The position numbers were made by a program, and so were the translations under genes. The notes under the pieces were generated by a model. That model made no database searches, had not been told where the DNA came from, and was given only the letters and a program-made list of their open reading frames with translations. Below are positions 8,528 to 18,892 of a DNA stretch of 64,000 bases, piece by piece. Every line of letters starts with the position of its first letter. Positions within the stretch are counted from its first letter, which is position 1. The stretch is from JAFEDN01 sp965651935 (lineage in GTDB: Bacteria > Pseudomonadota > Gammaproteobacteria > Coxiellales > Coxiellaceae), in the NCBI GenBank assembly GCA_965651935.1, contig CBFGTC010000006.1:1-64000 (forward strand), in the 5' to 3' direction.

Positions 8528-8726
8528 CCTCTATGCGGGTTAAATTATTTGATTTCACTATCCCGACAAACTTTCCTAGTGATTGATATTATGCATTTTT
8601 AAGAATCATGGTCTGTAGGAAAATTAAGCTTTATCAATTTGGCTGATTTGCCTATTTGTGGAATTTGATAAATTAACAAAATTAAGTATAGTAATCACTT
8701 TAAAGGCAGCGACGGGGAGATCATCT

Positions 8727-9926
8727 TTGCGGCTCGGACGTGTAATCCATCATTTTATCCATTTAGAATCCAGCGGCGGCATTCTTTTGTTTATCATGGC
8801 GATATTGGCTATGGCAATCGATAATTCGCCATGGCGAACTTATTATCACCAATTTTTCCAGACTATCGTCTCCATTCAATTTGGCCACTATGCACTCTCC
8901 AAAGAAGTATTACTGTGGATTAACGACGGGTTCATGGCCATATTTTTTTTACTGGTGGGCTTGGAAATCAAGCGAGAATTATTTGAGGGCGAGCTTAATA
9001 GCTTTGCCAAAGCCATTTTGCCCGCGATAGCCGCAATGGGAGGGATGATTATGCCCGCCCTGATTTACCTTATTTTTAACTACCACAATCTTGAAGCTTT
9101 AAGAGGTTGGGCTATCCCTACCGCAACCGATATTGCATTTTCATTAGGTATTTTATCGTTATTGGGCAGTCGCATCCCTCCGGCGTTAAAAGTTTTTTTA
9201 ATGGCTTTAGCCATATTTGATGATATCGGCGCTGTCATTATCATCGCCATCTTTTACACTCACGATATATCTATTTTATCGTTAACTTTGGCTGTAGTTT
9301 TAATTGGGATTTTGTTTTTGTTTAACCGCAGTGGTATTACCAGTTATTTACCTTATTTTATCGTTGGCTTGATTTTGTGGATTTGCGTTTTAAAATCAGG
9401 CGTGCATGCCACCTTGACAGGTATTCTATTGGCGATGGCTATCCCTCTAAGAGATGCGAAAAAGCCTAATTATTTACCTGCTAAAGAACTCATCCAAGCA
9501 TTACATCCTTGGGTGGCTTTTGGTATTTTACCGATATTTGCATTCGCCAATGCCGGGGTATCATTTTTAGAATTGTCTTGGAAACATTTTGTCGGTCCTA
9601 TTTCACTCGGGATAGCCTTGGGTTTATTTTTAGGGAAACAATTGGGGATAGGATTATCCACTTGGCTTGCCATCCGGTTTAAAATCGCCAAATCTCCAGC
9701 GGGCGCATCAATGCGAGGAATATATGGCGTGGCTTTATTAGGCGGGGTAGGGTTCACGATGAGTTTATTTTTAGGGACTTTGGCGTTTGAATATGGTCAA
9801 GACAGTCTGCTTCATGCCGCCATGGTCAGGACCGGAGTCATCACTGGTTCTTTATTGTCAGGTGCTCTCGGTTATTGTTGGCTTAAACGAGTGTATGCTC
9901 ATACCGCTTTAGAGGAAAAGCAATGA
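8727..9926 (+). CDS. nhaA: Na+/H+ antiporter NhaA
   Basis: An NhaA-type integral membrane protein with about twelve hydrophobic segments. Recognisable family motifs include FIHLESSGGI, LVGLEIKRELFEGEL, the WAIPTATDIAFSLG segment and the FDDIGAVIIIA segment with its paired aspartates used in ion binding, and LHPWVAFGILPIFAFANAGV. It exchanges cytoplasmic sodium for external protons. I chose TTG 8727, which has GGGGAG seven bases upstream and gives a 399-residue protein starting like E. coli NhaA. A GTG at 8658 would add 23 residues but has no ribosome-binding site. It overlaps the following transpeptidase gene by ATGA. Confidence 0.95.
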   Translation: MRLGRVIHHFIHLESSGGILLFIMAILAMAIDNSPWRTYYHQFFQTIVSIQFGHYALSKEVLLWINDGFMAIFFLLVGLEIKRELFEGELNSFAKAILPAIAAMGGMIMPALIYLIFNYHNLEALRGWAIPTATDIAFSLGILSLLGSRIPPALKVFLMALAIFDDIGAVIIIAIFYTHDISILSLTLAVVLIGILFLFNRSGITSYLPYFIVGLILWICVLKSGVHATLTGILLAMAIPLRDAKKPNYLPAKELIQALHPWVAFGILPIFAFANAGVSFLELSWKHFVGPISLGIALGLFLGKQLGIGLSTWLAIRFKIAKSPAGASMRGIYGVALLGGVGFTMSLFLGTLAFEYGQDSLLHAAMVRTGVITGSLLSGALGYCWLKRVYAHTALEEKQ

Positions 9927-10603
9927 GATATCTCAGGATAATTTTGCTTTCAAGCTTGTTGGGGTGTGCAGCTCTCGGTCAGGCTGAAGAGGCTCCTAAG
10001 TACTGGCCTAATAAGATTGATTTTTACAAAACTCTTTCCCGCGAAAAGTTATCACCTTTTTTTTACCACGCCGGGGTGCAATTTCCCCCGCAGCAGTTGG
10101 CATTGTTAATTTATAAAAAAAATCAGCGTTTAGAGCTTTGGGCTAAAGACGACAAGCATAAACACTGGGTCTCTATCCGTTCTTATGAAGTATTGGCTGC
10201 TAGCGGGGATTCTGGGCCTAAACTGATGGAAGGAGATAAGCAGGTCCCTGAAGGCGTTTATCATATCAATCGCTTGAATCCTTACAGTCATTTTGATTTG
10301 TCAATGGGATTGGATTATCCCAATGAATTTGATCGAGCTCACGCCAAACAAGATGGCCGTGAGAATTTGGGAGGGGATATTTTTATCCATGGCGGCAATC
10401 GTTCTATTGGTTGTATCGCGATAGGAGATGATGCCATAGAGCAATTATTTCCTCTCGTGGCGATGGTAGGGTTGTCGCATGTACAAGTCATCATTGCCCC
10501 GAATGATTTTCGTTGGCATACGCCAAATATGGCGGCAATACGACCTCGCTGGGTCGAAGATTTGTATCAGCGAATTGATCGCGCTTTAAACCAGTTTTCT
10601 TAG
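9923..10603 (+). CDS. L,D-transpeptidase family protein (YafK-like)
   Basis: A protein of 226 residues with a hydrophobic amino end containing SLLGC at residues 11-15, so it is either a lipoprotein (weak lipobox) or has a cleaved signal. The YkuD/YafK catalytic region is visible as IFIHGGNRSIGCIAIGDD, with the His and Cys of the HGxxxSxGC motif. Such enzymes form or cut meso-diaminopimelate cross-links in peptidoglycan or attach lipoproteins to it. YafK members can be amidases rather than transferases, so the exact reaction is uncertain. The start overlaps the nhaA stop by four bases, which implies translational coupling. Confidence 0.85.
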   Translation: MRYLRIILLSSLLGCAALGQAEEAPKYWPNKIDFYKTLSREKLSPFFYHAGVQFPPQQLALLIYKKNQRLELWAKDDKHKHWVSIRSYEVLAASGDSGPKLMEGDKQVPEGVYHINRLNPYSHFDLSMGLDYPNEFDRAHAKQDGRENLGGDIFIHGGNRSIGCIAIGDDAIEQLFPLVAMVGLSHVQVIIAPNDFRWHTPNMAAIRPRWVEDLYQRIDRALNQFS

Positions 10604-10854
10604 AGTACGATTAAAATATCAGGATGACCGGACAGTTGACGATAAAGATTGTCCAATTGTTCCTGGCTTTTTGCATGTACGGTAAAGCTGAGCGAAATAT
10701 ACTTGGTCTGCTGGCTAAATCGCTTTTGTAAGCCTTGTTCAGAAAAATCGGGAAAATGCTGTCGTACAATACCGAGGACTAAATCCACAAAATCATCCGA
10801 ACTCTTCCCCATGGCTTTGATAGTGAAATCACAGGGAAATTCTTTATTATCCAT
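10600..10854 (-). CDS. ybeD: YbeD/DUF493 family protein
   Basis: A protein of 84 residues fitting the small ferredoxin-like DUF493 family (FPCDFTIKAMG at the start, then a central VRQHFPDF segment and a YRQLSGHPDILIVL end). Its function is unknown, although in many proteobacteria it lies between dacA and lipB. The start overlaps the end of dacA by eight bases. No lipB follows here. The gene is convergent with, and overlaps by four bases, the transpeptidase gene. Confidence 0.85.
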   Translation of the reverse strand: MDNKEFPCDFTIKAMGKSSDDFVDLVLGIVRQHFPDFSEQGLQKRFSQQTKYISLSFTVHAKSQEQLDNLYRQLSGHPDILIVL

Positions 10855-12082
10855 TTCTCAAATGCAGCCATTTAGCAAATAAGATAGCGACATGATCCCA
10901 GGCTTGAGTAAAAATTCCCCCTTTAGGATCATTTTCTAAAGCCACAATGGGTATTGAAGTGAGCGGTTGACCATTTAAGCTCACATTCAAGCTTCCATAG
11001 GATTCACCTTTAACTAAAGGAGCTCGTAGCTTTTGATCAACGGTTATATTTGCCTGTAAACCTTTAGACTGGTTAACTGGAATAGTGACATAAGTATTGT
11101 CGGCAAAACCCAATTTTGCGTATTTTTTTTGCCCAAACCAAACGCGTGGCTGCAATTTCGAGTCCAATGCTTGCTGCGCATTAAATAATTTATGAGTTTC
11201 ATAGAAGCGGAAACCCCAATTGAGCAAAGCTTGAGAATCGTTCGTGCGAGAGTTGTCGCTGGGAGTATTTAGCACCACCGAAATCAACCGCATATCGTTG
11301 CGCAGGGCAGAGGCGACTAAACAAAAGCCCGCTTCTTGAGTGTGTCCCGTCTTTAAGCCGTCCACCGAAGGATCGCGCCATAATAAGCGATTGCGATTAG
11401 GCTGACGAATATTATTAAATTGAATCCATTGTTGTTTATACCACGAGTAGTCTTCAGGGAAGTCTTTAATAATAGCGCGGGACAAATTGGCTAAATCATA
11501 GGCCGTGGTGTAGTGATTAGGGTCGGGCATGCCGGTGGAGTCGGTATAATGGGTGTCTTTTAATCCCAATCGTTGCGCGTTTTGGTTCATTAATTGGACA
11601 AAAACGTCTTCCGAACCGGCGACGTGCTCTGCAATCGCGACACAGGAGTCATTACCGGAAGCAACAATGATGCCATTCAGTAAATCTTTAACACTCACTT
11701 GAGAGCCAACCCGTATAAACATTTTAGATCCGCCCATTCTCCAGGCTTTTTCACTAATCGTGACCATATCCTCTGGTTTAATCATGCCTTGTTTAAGTGC
11801 AGCGGAAACAACATAAGCGGTCATGAGTTTAGTCAAACTGGCCGGAGGTAAATGCTCATTCATATTTTTTTGGGCCAAAATTTGTCCAGTATGGGCGTCC
11901 ATTAATACATAAGCTTTAGCATCAATATCCGGCGGCTGAGGGATAAAATTTTGAGCCGGAGTGGGGGTAGGTGCATTGGCAGTAGGAGCGGTGTTAGGGG
12001 TAGGAGCAGGAGGGTTGTCAGCAAAAGCGATAAAGCTGTTGGAAATTAAAACAAGACCACAAATGATACGGCGGAATAACAT
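10847..12082 (-). CDS. dacA: D-alanyl-D-alanine carboxypeptidase (PBP5-type)
   Basis: With ATG 12082 the protein has 411 residues and starts with a signal peptide (MLFRRIICGLVLISNSFIAF, then AD). An unusual Pro/Thr/Ala-rich linker of about 35 residues precedes the catalytic domain. The penicillin-binding motifs are SLTK (SxxK), SGN (in VASGNDSC) and KTG (in GLKTGHTQEAG), followed by a carboxy-terminal beta-rich domain and an amphipathic end. It trims the terminal D-Ala from peptidoglycan pentapeptides in the periplasm. The start is preferred over the upstream ATG at 12148 because the signal peptide begins there and GAGGG lies upstream. The next gene, ybeD, overlaps it. Confidence 0.95.
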   Translation of the reverse strand: MLFRRIICGLVLISNSFIAFADNPPAPTPNTAPTANAPTPTPAQNFIPQPPDIDAKAYVLMDAHTGQILAQKNMNEHLPPASLTKLMTAYVVSAALKQGMIKPEDMVTISEKAWRMGGSKMFIRVGSQVSVKDLLNGIIVASGNDSCVAIAEHVAGSEDVFVQLMNQNAQRLGLKDTHYTDSTGMPDPNHYTTAYDLANLSRAIIKDFPEDYSWYKQQWIQFNNIRQPNRNRLLWRDPSVDGLKTGHTQEAGFCLVASALRNDMRLISVVLNTPSDNSRTNDSQALLNWGFRFYETHKLFNAQQALDSKLQPRVWFGQKKYAKLGFADNTYVTIPVNQSKGLQANITVDQKLRAPLVKGESYGSLNVSLNGQPLTSIPIVALENDPKGGIFTQAWDHVAILFAKWLHLRNG

Positions 12083-12165
12083 ATGAACACCCTCGTCAAA
12101 AAAGCAAAATAACTTAGTAATAATATCATTGAATATATTTCTATGCAATTTGTAGACATTTTCAT

Positions 12166-13758
12166 CTATTTATACGAAGAAAAATTCACTTCGTCGCGAT
12201 CAAGCTTTAACAAGATTTTTAAATAAATTTCTTCACTAATTTCACCCTTTTCGCGCATTTTTAATAATAAATCTCTTTCATATTGCACAATTCGCGCCAG
12301 CACGGATTCGGCCTGTTTTTGATGTTGAGGATGATGTGCCGGGGAAAGCGATAATCGCAGCCGGTGATTGTAGTGGGTCTCGACCAGTTCCTTGACACTG
12401 GTCCCCCCATCCACTTCGTGTGCATGAATTTCTGTATTATTAATATGGTCCAACGCTTTCTCAGTCAAATTTTGATAAATTTCCCGCATTTTTTTAATAT
12501 CTTCATCATGGTTCTTGCTTACCGCCAATGCTTTGATTAGGGGTTGCAGAGATAAACCTTGCGCCAATAAAGTGAACAAGATAGTAATAATCGTGAGGAA
12601 AATAAGCAGATCGCGCATGGGCAATTGTGGATTGGCATGGCTCAAATTAGGCAAGGCGATGGCCAAAGCCAACGAAACGAGTCCGCGCATACCTGCCCAA
12701 GAGACAATTAAAGTTTTTTTCCAAGAAATTAATAAATGTCCTTGAGCCCCGCTCTTACGCTGCCAAAAATATTGATCAATGGAGATCGTGACCGCTACCC
12801 AAATTACCCTCAACAGGAGTAAACATAAAATGGTAGCTGCTGAGAACAACAGCAGCTCCCCCAGTGGAATATATTTAACGCTATTGAGATAAGTGGGAAA
12901 TTCAGTGCCAATGCTAATAAAAATTAAACCGTTTAAGAAGAAAATGAGGGTGTCCCACACGGTTTTTTCAGCTAATCGTATGCTGGCACTGACGGAACGT
13001 TCGGTTTTTTTATGATAAAGACCAGCCACCACCACGGCTAACACCCCGGAAGCCCCAAGTTTCTCAGCAAACCAATACGATACATAAGCCAATATTAAAC
13101 TCATAATAATAGGCAAATGGTTTTCGGAATGGCTTAAAAACTGCTTAATAATAATTCCTGAAATATAGGCAAATAGAAGTCCGATGCTTACACCTCCCGC
13201 ACCAATGTATAAAATTTCATGAGTCACTCTCGGTAAATTAAGGCTCCGTCCCAACGCGAGTAACAAGGCAGTTTTATACAAAACGATCCCGCAGGCGTCA
13301 TTAAAAAGACTTTCGACTTTAATCGTGCGAGTTACGTGGCGTGGCACATTCATGCGGGTGAGGATACTATTAGCGGCAATGACATCGGTAGGGGCGATAA
13401 TGGCTCCCAATATTAATCCCATTCCAAAACTAATTTCTGGGATTAACCAGCGTAAGACAAAAGCGATGGTGATCGCGGAAAATAGTACCAAAAAAATGGA
13501 CAAAGAGATGATGATGGCGCTGTGTTGCTTTACATCTTGCCAAGAAATCAATCTCGCCGCTGAAAATAAAATAGGTGGCAAAAACAAGGCTAAAACGATA
13601 TCACTGGGCGGGCGCCAGCTAGGAATGTCGGGTATAAACCCTACGACTAAACCCGCGATGACCAGTAATAAAGGGTACGGTACGTTGATATTTTCCGCAA
13701 TGGCAGTGACGACTACTACCATGAATAGAATAAATGGAAGACTGGTTAAAGTTGCCAT
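12166..13758 (-). CDS. Na+/H+ antiporter, CPA1 (NhaP/NHE-like) family
   Basis: A protein of 530 residues from ATG 13758, with about twelve transmembrane segments and a hydrophilic tail of about 130 residues. Family hallmarks include LFLPPILFSAA, GLILGAIIAPTDVIAANSI, KVESLFNDACGIVLY with the paired Asn-Asp ion-binding residues, and WAGMRGLVSLALAIALP. It is unrelated in sequence to the nhaA product in the window, so two sodium/proton antiporter families are encoded within 6 kb. The start is supported by AAGGA eight bases upstream. The ATG at 13788 lacks such a site. Confidence 0.92.
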   Translation of the reverse strand: MATLTSLPFILFMVVVVTAIAENINVPYPLLLVIAGLVVGFIPDIPSWRPPSDIVLALFLPPILFSAARLISWQDVKQHSAIIISLSIFLVLFSAITIAFVLRWLIPEISFGMGLILGAIIAPTDVIAANSILTRMNVPRHVTRTIKVESLFNDACGIVLYKTALLLALGRSLNLPRVTHEILYIGAGGVSIGLLFAYISGIIIKQFLSHSENHLPIIMSLILAYVSYWFAEKLGASGVLAVVVAGLYHKKTERSVSASIRLAEKTVWDTLIFFLNGLIFISIGTEFPTYLNSVKYIPLGELLLFSAATILCLLLLRVIWVAVTISIDQYFWQRKSGAQGHLLISWKKTLIVSWAGMRGLVSLALAIALPNLSHANPQLPMRDLLIFLTIITILFTLLAQGLSLQPLIKALAVSKNHDEDIKKMREIYQNLTEKALDHINNTEIHAHEVDGGTSVKELVETHYNHRLRLSLSPAHHPQHQKQAESVLARIVQYERDLLLKMREKGEISEEIYLKILLKLDRDEVNFSSYK

Positions 13759-13870
13759 AAAAAGCATCCTTGAGCGGAGAGACCACAATCGTCCTTTCTG
13801 ATTGCTTGATTTTTCAAGTTAAAATACCAGGAATTACCGCTTAGTGTATCAAAAAATTAGCAAAATAAAA

Positions 13871-15016
13871 CTATTCACGCAGGTCTTTTAAGAGATCTAA
13901 TTGAGTGAGCCAGGGGATAAGAGCCCTGATGGCCAATCCCTGTGGCAGAGTCGTTTCGCGATTTAAATCTTTAACCAATTGTATGGCTTGAATTTTAGGG
14001 AAATACTTTTGAAAATAATTAAATGCGGACGCAGGATTGGCGTCGGCCCATTTGGCTTCCAGCATATGAGTTGGATTGTCATTAATGCAAATTAAAAAGT
14101 CCAATTCTCTGCCATCTTTGGTTCTTAAGTAATGTAAAGCCGTTTTATCTCCGCTCATGTCTTCAATAAATTGAAGTTCCTTCAATAAAGCGCAAGCCAA
14201 TAAATTTTCTAAGCGGGCGGCGCCTTTGTCCTCTACCTGAGCGATATCATAAAAATAAAACTTGGGTTCTTTTAACAACGATCGAGCAATTTTTTTATGA
14301 TAAGGGGTTACTCTAAAAATAACGTAAAGATTTTCAAGTAATAATAGCCATCGTTTCACCGTATTAGCATCTCTCTCTAAATCTCTGGCCAAATTGGCAT
14401 AGGATACCGTTGAGCCTATGCGTCCTTTTAAAAGAGTGACTAAAGTTTCAATACCTTGAATATCGCGAATAGAATGTAGGTCCAATAAATCTTGACGTAA
14501 AATGATATCCAAATGTGTACGTCGCCAACGTTTGTAATAACTAGCATCGCCATGCAAAAAGGGTTCCGGGAACCCACTGCAATTAAAAAGACGCTCGAAA
14601 ATTTTTTCGCCATCAGCCAGCCAATATCGATACGCTTCTTTAAGATCTAATGGGTGTAATCGAAAATGAAAATAACGTCCGGCCAAAGAATCGCCTACTT
14701 TGCGGTAAGTGTTTAACTTGGCGCTGCCTGTGACTAAAAGTTCAGGGGGAATGCCTTCAGTATCATAAATCCCTTTTAACCATCGCTTCCATTGTTTCAT
14801 TTTGTGGAGTTCGTCGAAAATGATTAAGTTTTTTTGGCGATCCCAAGATTTTTTGATTAGCGCTACACGATCTTCTGCTGAGTCATAGTTCAAATAATCA
14901 AAATGGATCCGCAATTGTTTTGCGAGAACTGTTTTTCCACATTGTCGTGGTCCGGTTAGCAGGACAATTTTATGAGGAAGGTCTTGGATAATTAAATTTT
15001 GAAGATTTCTTTGCAT
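13871..15016 (-). CDS. DUF4143-type AAA ATPase
   Basis: A protein of 381 residues from ATG 15016. The P-loop reads GPRQCGKTVLA near residue 21, the Walker B-like segment is LIIFDELHKM, and LLVTGSAKLNTYRKVGDSLAGRYF is the sensor region typical of this family. The carboxy half holds a winged-helix segment (YANLARDLERDANTVKRWLLLL) and a nuclease-like region (GRELDFLICI and MLEAKW) as in DUF4143 proteins. The role of these widespread proteins is unclear. Some are thought to act in DNA or antitoxin-like functions. An alternative ATG at 15085 adds 23 residues that do not match the usual start. It is a single gene with no obvious operon partner. Confidence 0.85.
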   Translation of the reverse strand: MQRNLQNLIIQDLPHKIVLLTGPRQCGKTVLAKQLRIHFDYLNYDSAEDRVALIKKSWDRQKNLIIFDELHKMKQWKRWLKGIYDTEGIPPELLVTGSAKLNTYRKVGDSLAGRYFHFRLHPLDLKEAYRYWLADGEKIFERLFNCSGFPEPFLHGDASYYKRWRRTHLDIILRQDLLDLHSIRDIQGIETLVTLLKGRIGSTVSYANLARDLERDANTVKRWLLLLENLYVIFRVTPYHKKIARSLLKEPKFYFYDIAQVEDKGAARLENLLACALLKELQFIEDMSGDKTALHYLRTKDGRELDFLICINDNPTHMLEAKWADANPASAFNYFQKYFPKIQAIQLVKDLNRETTLPQGLAIRALIPWLTQLDLLKDLRE

Positions 15017-15119
15017 TCCGGCTATTCTGACATCTATTCCGTTAAAGTCAAGACTATTCCGGCTTTGCTGTCTGATTGGTCGCATTCTTTTTTTCGTAAT
15101 ATCTATAATCCAGCCTAAA

Positions 15120-15148
15120 TTGACTTTGGTTTAGCGATTAGGCATTAT
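15120..15148 (+). promoter_or_regulatory. Possible ndk promoter
   Basis: TTGACT (15120-15125) and CATTAT (15143-15148) are separated by 17 bases, about 38 bases before the ndk ATG at 15186. The -35 box matches the consensus in five of six positions, while the -10 box is weaker. This is the best pair that I see in the gap. Confidence 0.35.
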
Positions 15149-15185
15149 TTACAAAAATTGTTGACACAATACTATGGGGTAGAAA

Positions 15186-15614
15186 ATGGCTATTGAACAA
15201 ACTCTCTCAATTATCAAACCGGATGCCGTTGCTAAAAATGTGATTGGACAAATTTATACACGCTTCGAAAATGCTGGACTTAAAATCATCGCGGCCAAGA
15301 TGAAGCACCTGACTCAACAAGAAGCGGAAAATTTTTACGCAGTGCATAAACAAAGGCCTTTTTATCCAGATTTAGTGAAATTCATGACTCAAGGGCCTGT
15401 AATGATCCAAGTGTTGGAAGGCAATGATGCCATTGCCAAAAACCGTGAGTTAATGGGTGAAACGGACCCCAAAAAGGCGGCGGCGGGTTCTATCCGCGCA
15501 GACTTCGCGGAATCCATTGACGCCAATGCCGTACACGGTTCCGATAGTGCTGAAACAGCGCGACAAGAAATTCAATTTTTCTTCAAACCCGAAGAGATTT
15601 GCTCCCATCAGTGA
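15186..15614 (+). CDS. ndk: Nucleoside diphosphate kinase
   Basis: A protein of 142 residues, the normal length. The amino end ([15 protein letters not shown]) and the active site [13 protein letters not shown] with the phosphate-carrying His are both intact. The enzyme balances nucleoside triphosphate pools by transferring a phosphate through that histidine. Its stop overlaps the GTG start of rlmN, so the two are probably translated together. This ndk-rlmN order is common in gammaproteobacteria. Confidence 0.97.
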   Translation: MAIEQTLSIIKPDAVAKNVIGQIYTRFENAGLKIIAAKMKHLTQQEAENFYAVHKQRPFYPDLVKFMTQGPVMIQVLEGNDAIAKNRELMGETDPKKAAAGSIRADFAESIDANAVHGSDSAETARQEIQFFFKPEEICSHQ

Positions 15615-16663
15615 ATAATTTATTAAATTTTAACCGGTCACTCATGGCCGGTTTTTTATCCGAATTAGATGAGCCTCCTTCTCGAGCCCTGGCCATCATT
15701 AAATCGATCCATCAAAAACGGGTGACGGATATTGATCAAATGCGGGATTTAAATCAGCGCTTGCGCCAAAAATTATCCGCTAGAGCCACCATAGAAATTC
15801 CTAATTTAGTCCAGGAAAGCTTGGCGCCCGATGGAGTTTATAAATGGTTACTTAAATTGGCTGACGGCCAAGCCATTGAAACGGTTTTCATCCCACCTGG
15901 AACGTTATGTATTTCTTCACAGGTTGGCTGTGGATTAAATTGTCAGTTTTGCGCCACTGCTCAAGCTGGCTTTAATCGTAATTTGACCACGGCGGAAATT
16001 ATTGGTCAATTATGGTGGGCATGGGCGAGGGTCCCTGAAATTACCAATGTGGTGCTAATGGGAATGGGGGAGCCTTTGTTGAATTATTCCGCTGTTCTGC
16101 CAGCGTTGGATTTAATGTTGGACCACTGTGCCTATGGTCTTTCCAAATACCGAGTGACTTTGAGTACGGCTGGGTTAGTTCCAGCGATGCAATGCTTGCG
16201 GGAAGACAGTACGGTTTCTCTGGCGGTTTCTTTACATGCGCCGAATAATGCGCTGCGATCTCAGCTCGTCCCTCTCAATAAAAAATATCCGTTAGAAGTT
16301 TTAATGCCGGTATGCCGGAATTACTATCCAGAAAAATCGAAACAAGCGGTGTTATTTGAATACGTGATGTTAGCGGGGGTAAACGATCAACTACAGCATG
16401 CGCAAGAGTTGGTGGAATTACTGGCAGGGATGCGATGTAAAGTCAATTTAATTCCCTTTAATCCTTTCAAAGGTGCACGTTTTACTTGCTCAAGTCCTGG
16501 AACTGTGGGCTACTTTCAAAATTATCTGATGAAAGCGGGTATTTCTACTTGGGTGAGAAAAACTCGGGGAGATGAAATTGACGGCGCTTGTGGACAACTG
16601 GCTGGTAAATTTCTCGACCGCACTGGACGATCAAAGTTATATCTTAACGACGCGTCCCTTTAG
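15611..16663 (+). CDS. rlmN: Dual-specificity RNA methyltransferase RlmN
   Basis: A radical-SAM enzyme of 350 residues that methylates C2 of A2503 in 23S rRNA and A37 of some tRNAs. The cluster motif is CGLNCQFC (Cx3Cx2C), followed by [11 protein letters not shown]. The second essential Cys lies in [12 protein letters not shown] near the end. I chose GTG 15611, whose last three bases overlap the ndk stop, because the protein then begins [11 protein letters not shown] like other RlmN proteins. A TTG at 15599 would add four residues. Confidence 0.95.
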   Translation: MNNLLNFNRSLMAGFLSELDEPPSRALAIIKSIHQKRVTDIDQMRDLNQRLRQKLSARATIEIPNLVQESLAPDGVYKWLLKLADGQAIETVFIPPGTLCISSQVGCGLNCQFCATAQAGFNRNLTTAEIIGQLWWAWARVPEITNVVLMGMGEPLLNYSAVLPALDLMLDHCAYGLSKYRVTLSTAGLVPAMQCLREDSTVSLAVSLHAPNNALRSQLVPLNKKYPLEVLMPVCRNYYPEKSKQAVLFEYVMLAGVNDQLQHAQELVELLAGMRCKVNLIPFNPFKGARFTCSSPGTVGYFQNYLMKAGISTWVRKTRGDEIDGACGQLAGKFLDRTGRSKLYLNDASL

Positions 16664-16841
16664 AATAGGTTCTTAAAAATATTGTTATAGAGCCAGCCGA
16701 CTTTTTGATCTAAAAAATTTGAAAATAAATTAAAGAGTTATAGAACAGCCAAAAATTGCTGCTCCGCCAATATGGCAGATAGAATAATTTTGGATTTGGT
16801 GCTACAATTCTCTGTCAGTCTCAATTTCAAGGAATTTTTCG

Positions 16842-17603
16842 ATGAACGAACCCATTAATCCATCTTCAAATAGTATGACTCCTGGAGTTTTACTGAAAAA
16901 TACGCGCGAGGAAAAAGGATTGTCCGTCATAGATGTGGCGGCCCGTTTATGTTTAAGCGTCCAATTTATAGAAGACATTGAACGCGATGACTATAGTCAT
17001 CTTTCCGCAACCACTTATGCTAGGGGCTATGTGCGTTCATATGCTCATTTGTTGGGAATTCCCGAAAAAACCATTCTGGCTTCCCTGGACAATACCCACA
17101 TGGAATTCGCACATCCCAAAAACCTTCTTCCTTTGGAAAACGAAAGCCGTATTCCGATTACTCAACCTTCTGAAAATTCTCACCCTCGTTCCAGTTTGTT
17201 GCGTTGGGGAAGTATTTTAGTACTGTTGATTTTAGCGGGTTTGGTTGTTATGTGGTGGCGTGGGCCAGCTAATCAAAATATCCCTACGACCTCGACAACC
17301 ATGACTAGCGTTCCTTTACAGCCCAATACCGGGACGCCTGCGCCAGCGTCAAGTCGCCCTAGCGCGGCGGCCCCTACGGCAACCAATTCGAATATGCCAA
17401 CGCCTGCCGCTGCACCTGCTGCATCGACACCCTCTAGAGATTCGTCTAATGCAACCCCCCCGGCCTCACCCGCGGAGACGGCGCCTATGCAAGTCATTCC
17501 CAAAAATACGGACACGACTCCGGTGCAACCGTCTGAAATGGACAATTCCCAGCCCCGGGCCGCAGTGACTTTACCCGCTCCACGCGCCAGCGATGATGAT
17601 TAA
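16842..17603 (+). CDS. rodZ: RodZ-like cytoskeletal protein lacking the usual outer domain
   Basis: A protein of 253 residues. Residues 10-90 form the helix-turn-helix domain ([20 protein letters not shown] and [18 protein letters not shown]) that in RodZ binds MreB. A single transmembrane span follows near 120-140 ([16 protein letters not shown]). The rest is a low-complexity Pro/Ala/Thr/Ser tail of about 100 residues. Full RodZ proteins usually end in a beta-rich DUF4115 domain, which is not visible here. The gene sits in the usual place between rlmN and hisS. Neighbours often found here, pilF and ispG, are absent. It probably helps anchor the elongation machinery to the membrane. Confidence 0.85.
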   Translation: MNEPINPSSNSMTPGVLLKNTREEKGLSVIDVAARLCLSVQFIEDIERDDYSHLSATTYARGYVRSYAHLLGIPEKTILASLDNTHMEFAHPKNLLPLENESRIPITQPSENSHPRSSLLRWGSILVLLILAGLVVMWWRGPANQNIPTTSTTMTSVPLQPNTGTPAPASSRPSAAAPTATNSNMPTPAAAPAASTPSRDSSNATPPASPAETAPMQVIPKNTDTTPVQPSEMDNSQPRAAVTLPAPRASDDD

Positions 17604-17605
17604 AC

Positions 17606-18892
17606 ATGAGTGAAGCGATTCAAGCGATTCGGGGAATGAATGATATACTCCCCGAACAAACCCCTTATTGGCAAGCCATTGAATCCATATGCCGTAAATT
17701 GGCATTTCGATATGCTTATCGAGAAATCCGCTTCCCTCTCATCGAAAAAACCGCTTTGTTCTCACGTTCAATCGGCGATGCAACAGATATTGTTGAAAAA
17801 GAAATGTACACTTTTATCGACCGGAATGGAGATAGTCTTAGCCTCCGGCCTGAAGGCACTGCGGGTTGTGTGCGTGCTGGAATCCAAAATAGTTTATTTT
17901 ATAATCAAGTACAGCGCTTGTGGTATTTAGGCCCCATGTTTCGCCATGAACGCCCTCAAAAAGGCCGTTACCGTCAATTTCACCATTTTGGTATAGAAGC
18001 TTATGGCATGAGCGGACCCGCAATTGACGCCGAGGTGATATTACTCAGTTACCGCCTTTTACAAGAATTAGGAATAGCGTCCCAAACAGTATTGCAAATG
18101 AATTGTTTGGCTGCGGAGGCCTCTCGGCAATTATATCGTCAACGCTTAGTCGCTTTTTATCAACAACATTATGATTTATTAGACGAAGACAGCCAACGGC
18201 GTTTAGTGACTAATCCATTGCGCATATTAGACAGTAAAAATCCAATTATCATTGATTTAAATCGAGCTGCGCCGAATATCCTTGAGCATTTAGATCCTCC
18301 ATCCCAGCATCATTTTGATGGCTTGCGACGTCTATTGGATGATTTACAAGTGCCTTATACTGTCAATCCGCATCTAGTCCGCGGGTTAGATTATTATGAA
18401 CTTACGGTATTTGAATGGGTGACCCAAGAATTGGGCGCGCAAGGCACAGTGTGTGCCGGAGGCCGGTATAATCGTTTAGTAGAAGACTTAGGCGGACGGC
18501 CAACCCCAGCTATCGGTTTTGCCTGCGGATTAGAGCGGTTAGCATTATTACTTGCCGAAAGAGAAACAAAGCGCGAAGTGCCGGATATTTTTTTGGCATT
18601 AATGGGTGAAGCAGCTGTGGCGCGAGGCCTGGCCTTGGCTGAGGAACTGCGACGAGCCGCTCCAAATTATCAAATTGTCACCCACCTTGCCGGTGGTGGT
18701 TTAAAAAGCCAGTTAAAATCAGCCGATAAAATGGGCGCCATACACGTCGTGATCATTGGCGAAGAAGAATTGAAAGCGGGACAGGTTTTACTCAAAAACC
18801 TGGTTTCCGGGGTACAACAACCCCTCTCTTTCAATGCCTTAATTGACTATTTTAAAGATTCAGCAAGAGGAAAGCCCCATGCCAGCATATGA
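17606..18892 (+). CDS. hisS: Histidyl-tRNA synthetase
   Basis: A class II synthetase of 428 residues. It has [16 protein letters not shown] at the start, motif 2 ([12 protein letters not shown] and [22 protein letters not shown]), the histidine-binding signature [14 protein letters not shown], motif 3 ([12 protein letters not shown]) and a carboxy-terminal anticodon-binding domain. It follows the rodZ stop after two bases, and the yfgM start overlaps its end by 14 bases. Length and motifs are normal. Confidence 0.97.
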   Translation: MSEAIQAIRGMNDILPEQTPYWQAIESICRKLAFRYAYREIRFPLIEKTALFSRSIGDATDIVEKEMYTFIDRNGDSLSLRPEGTAGCVRAGIQNSLFYNQVQRLWYLGPMFRHERPQKGRYRQFHHFGIEAYGMSGPAIDAEVILLSYRLLQELGIASQTVLQMNCLAAEASRQLYRQRLVAFYQQHYDLLDEDSQRRLVTNPLRILDSKNPIIIDLNRAAPNILEHLDPPSQHHFDGLRRLLDDLQVPYTVNPHLVRGLDYYELTVFEWVTQELGAQGTVCAGGRYNRLVEDLGGRPTPAIGFACGLERLALLLAERETKREVPDIFLALMGEAAVARGLALAEELRRAAPNYQIVTHLAGGGLKSQLKSADKMGAIHVVIIGEEELKAGQVLLKNLVSGVQQPLSFNALIDYFKDSARGKPHASI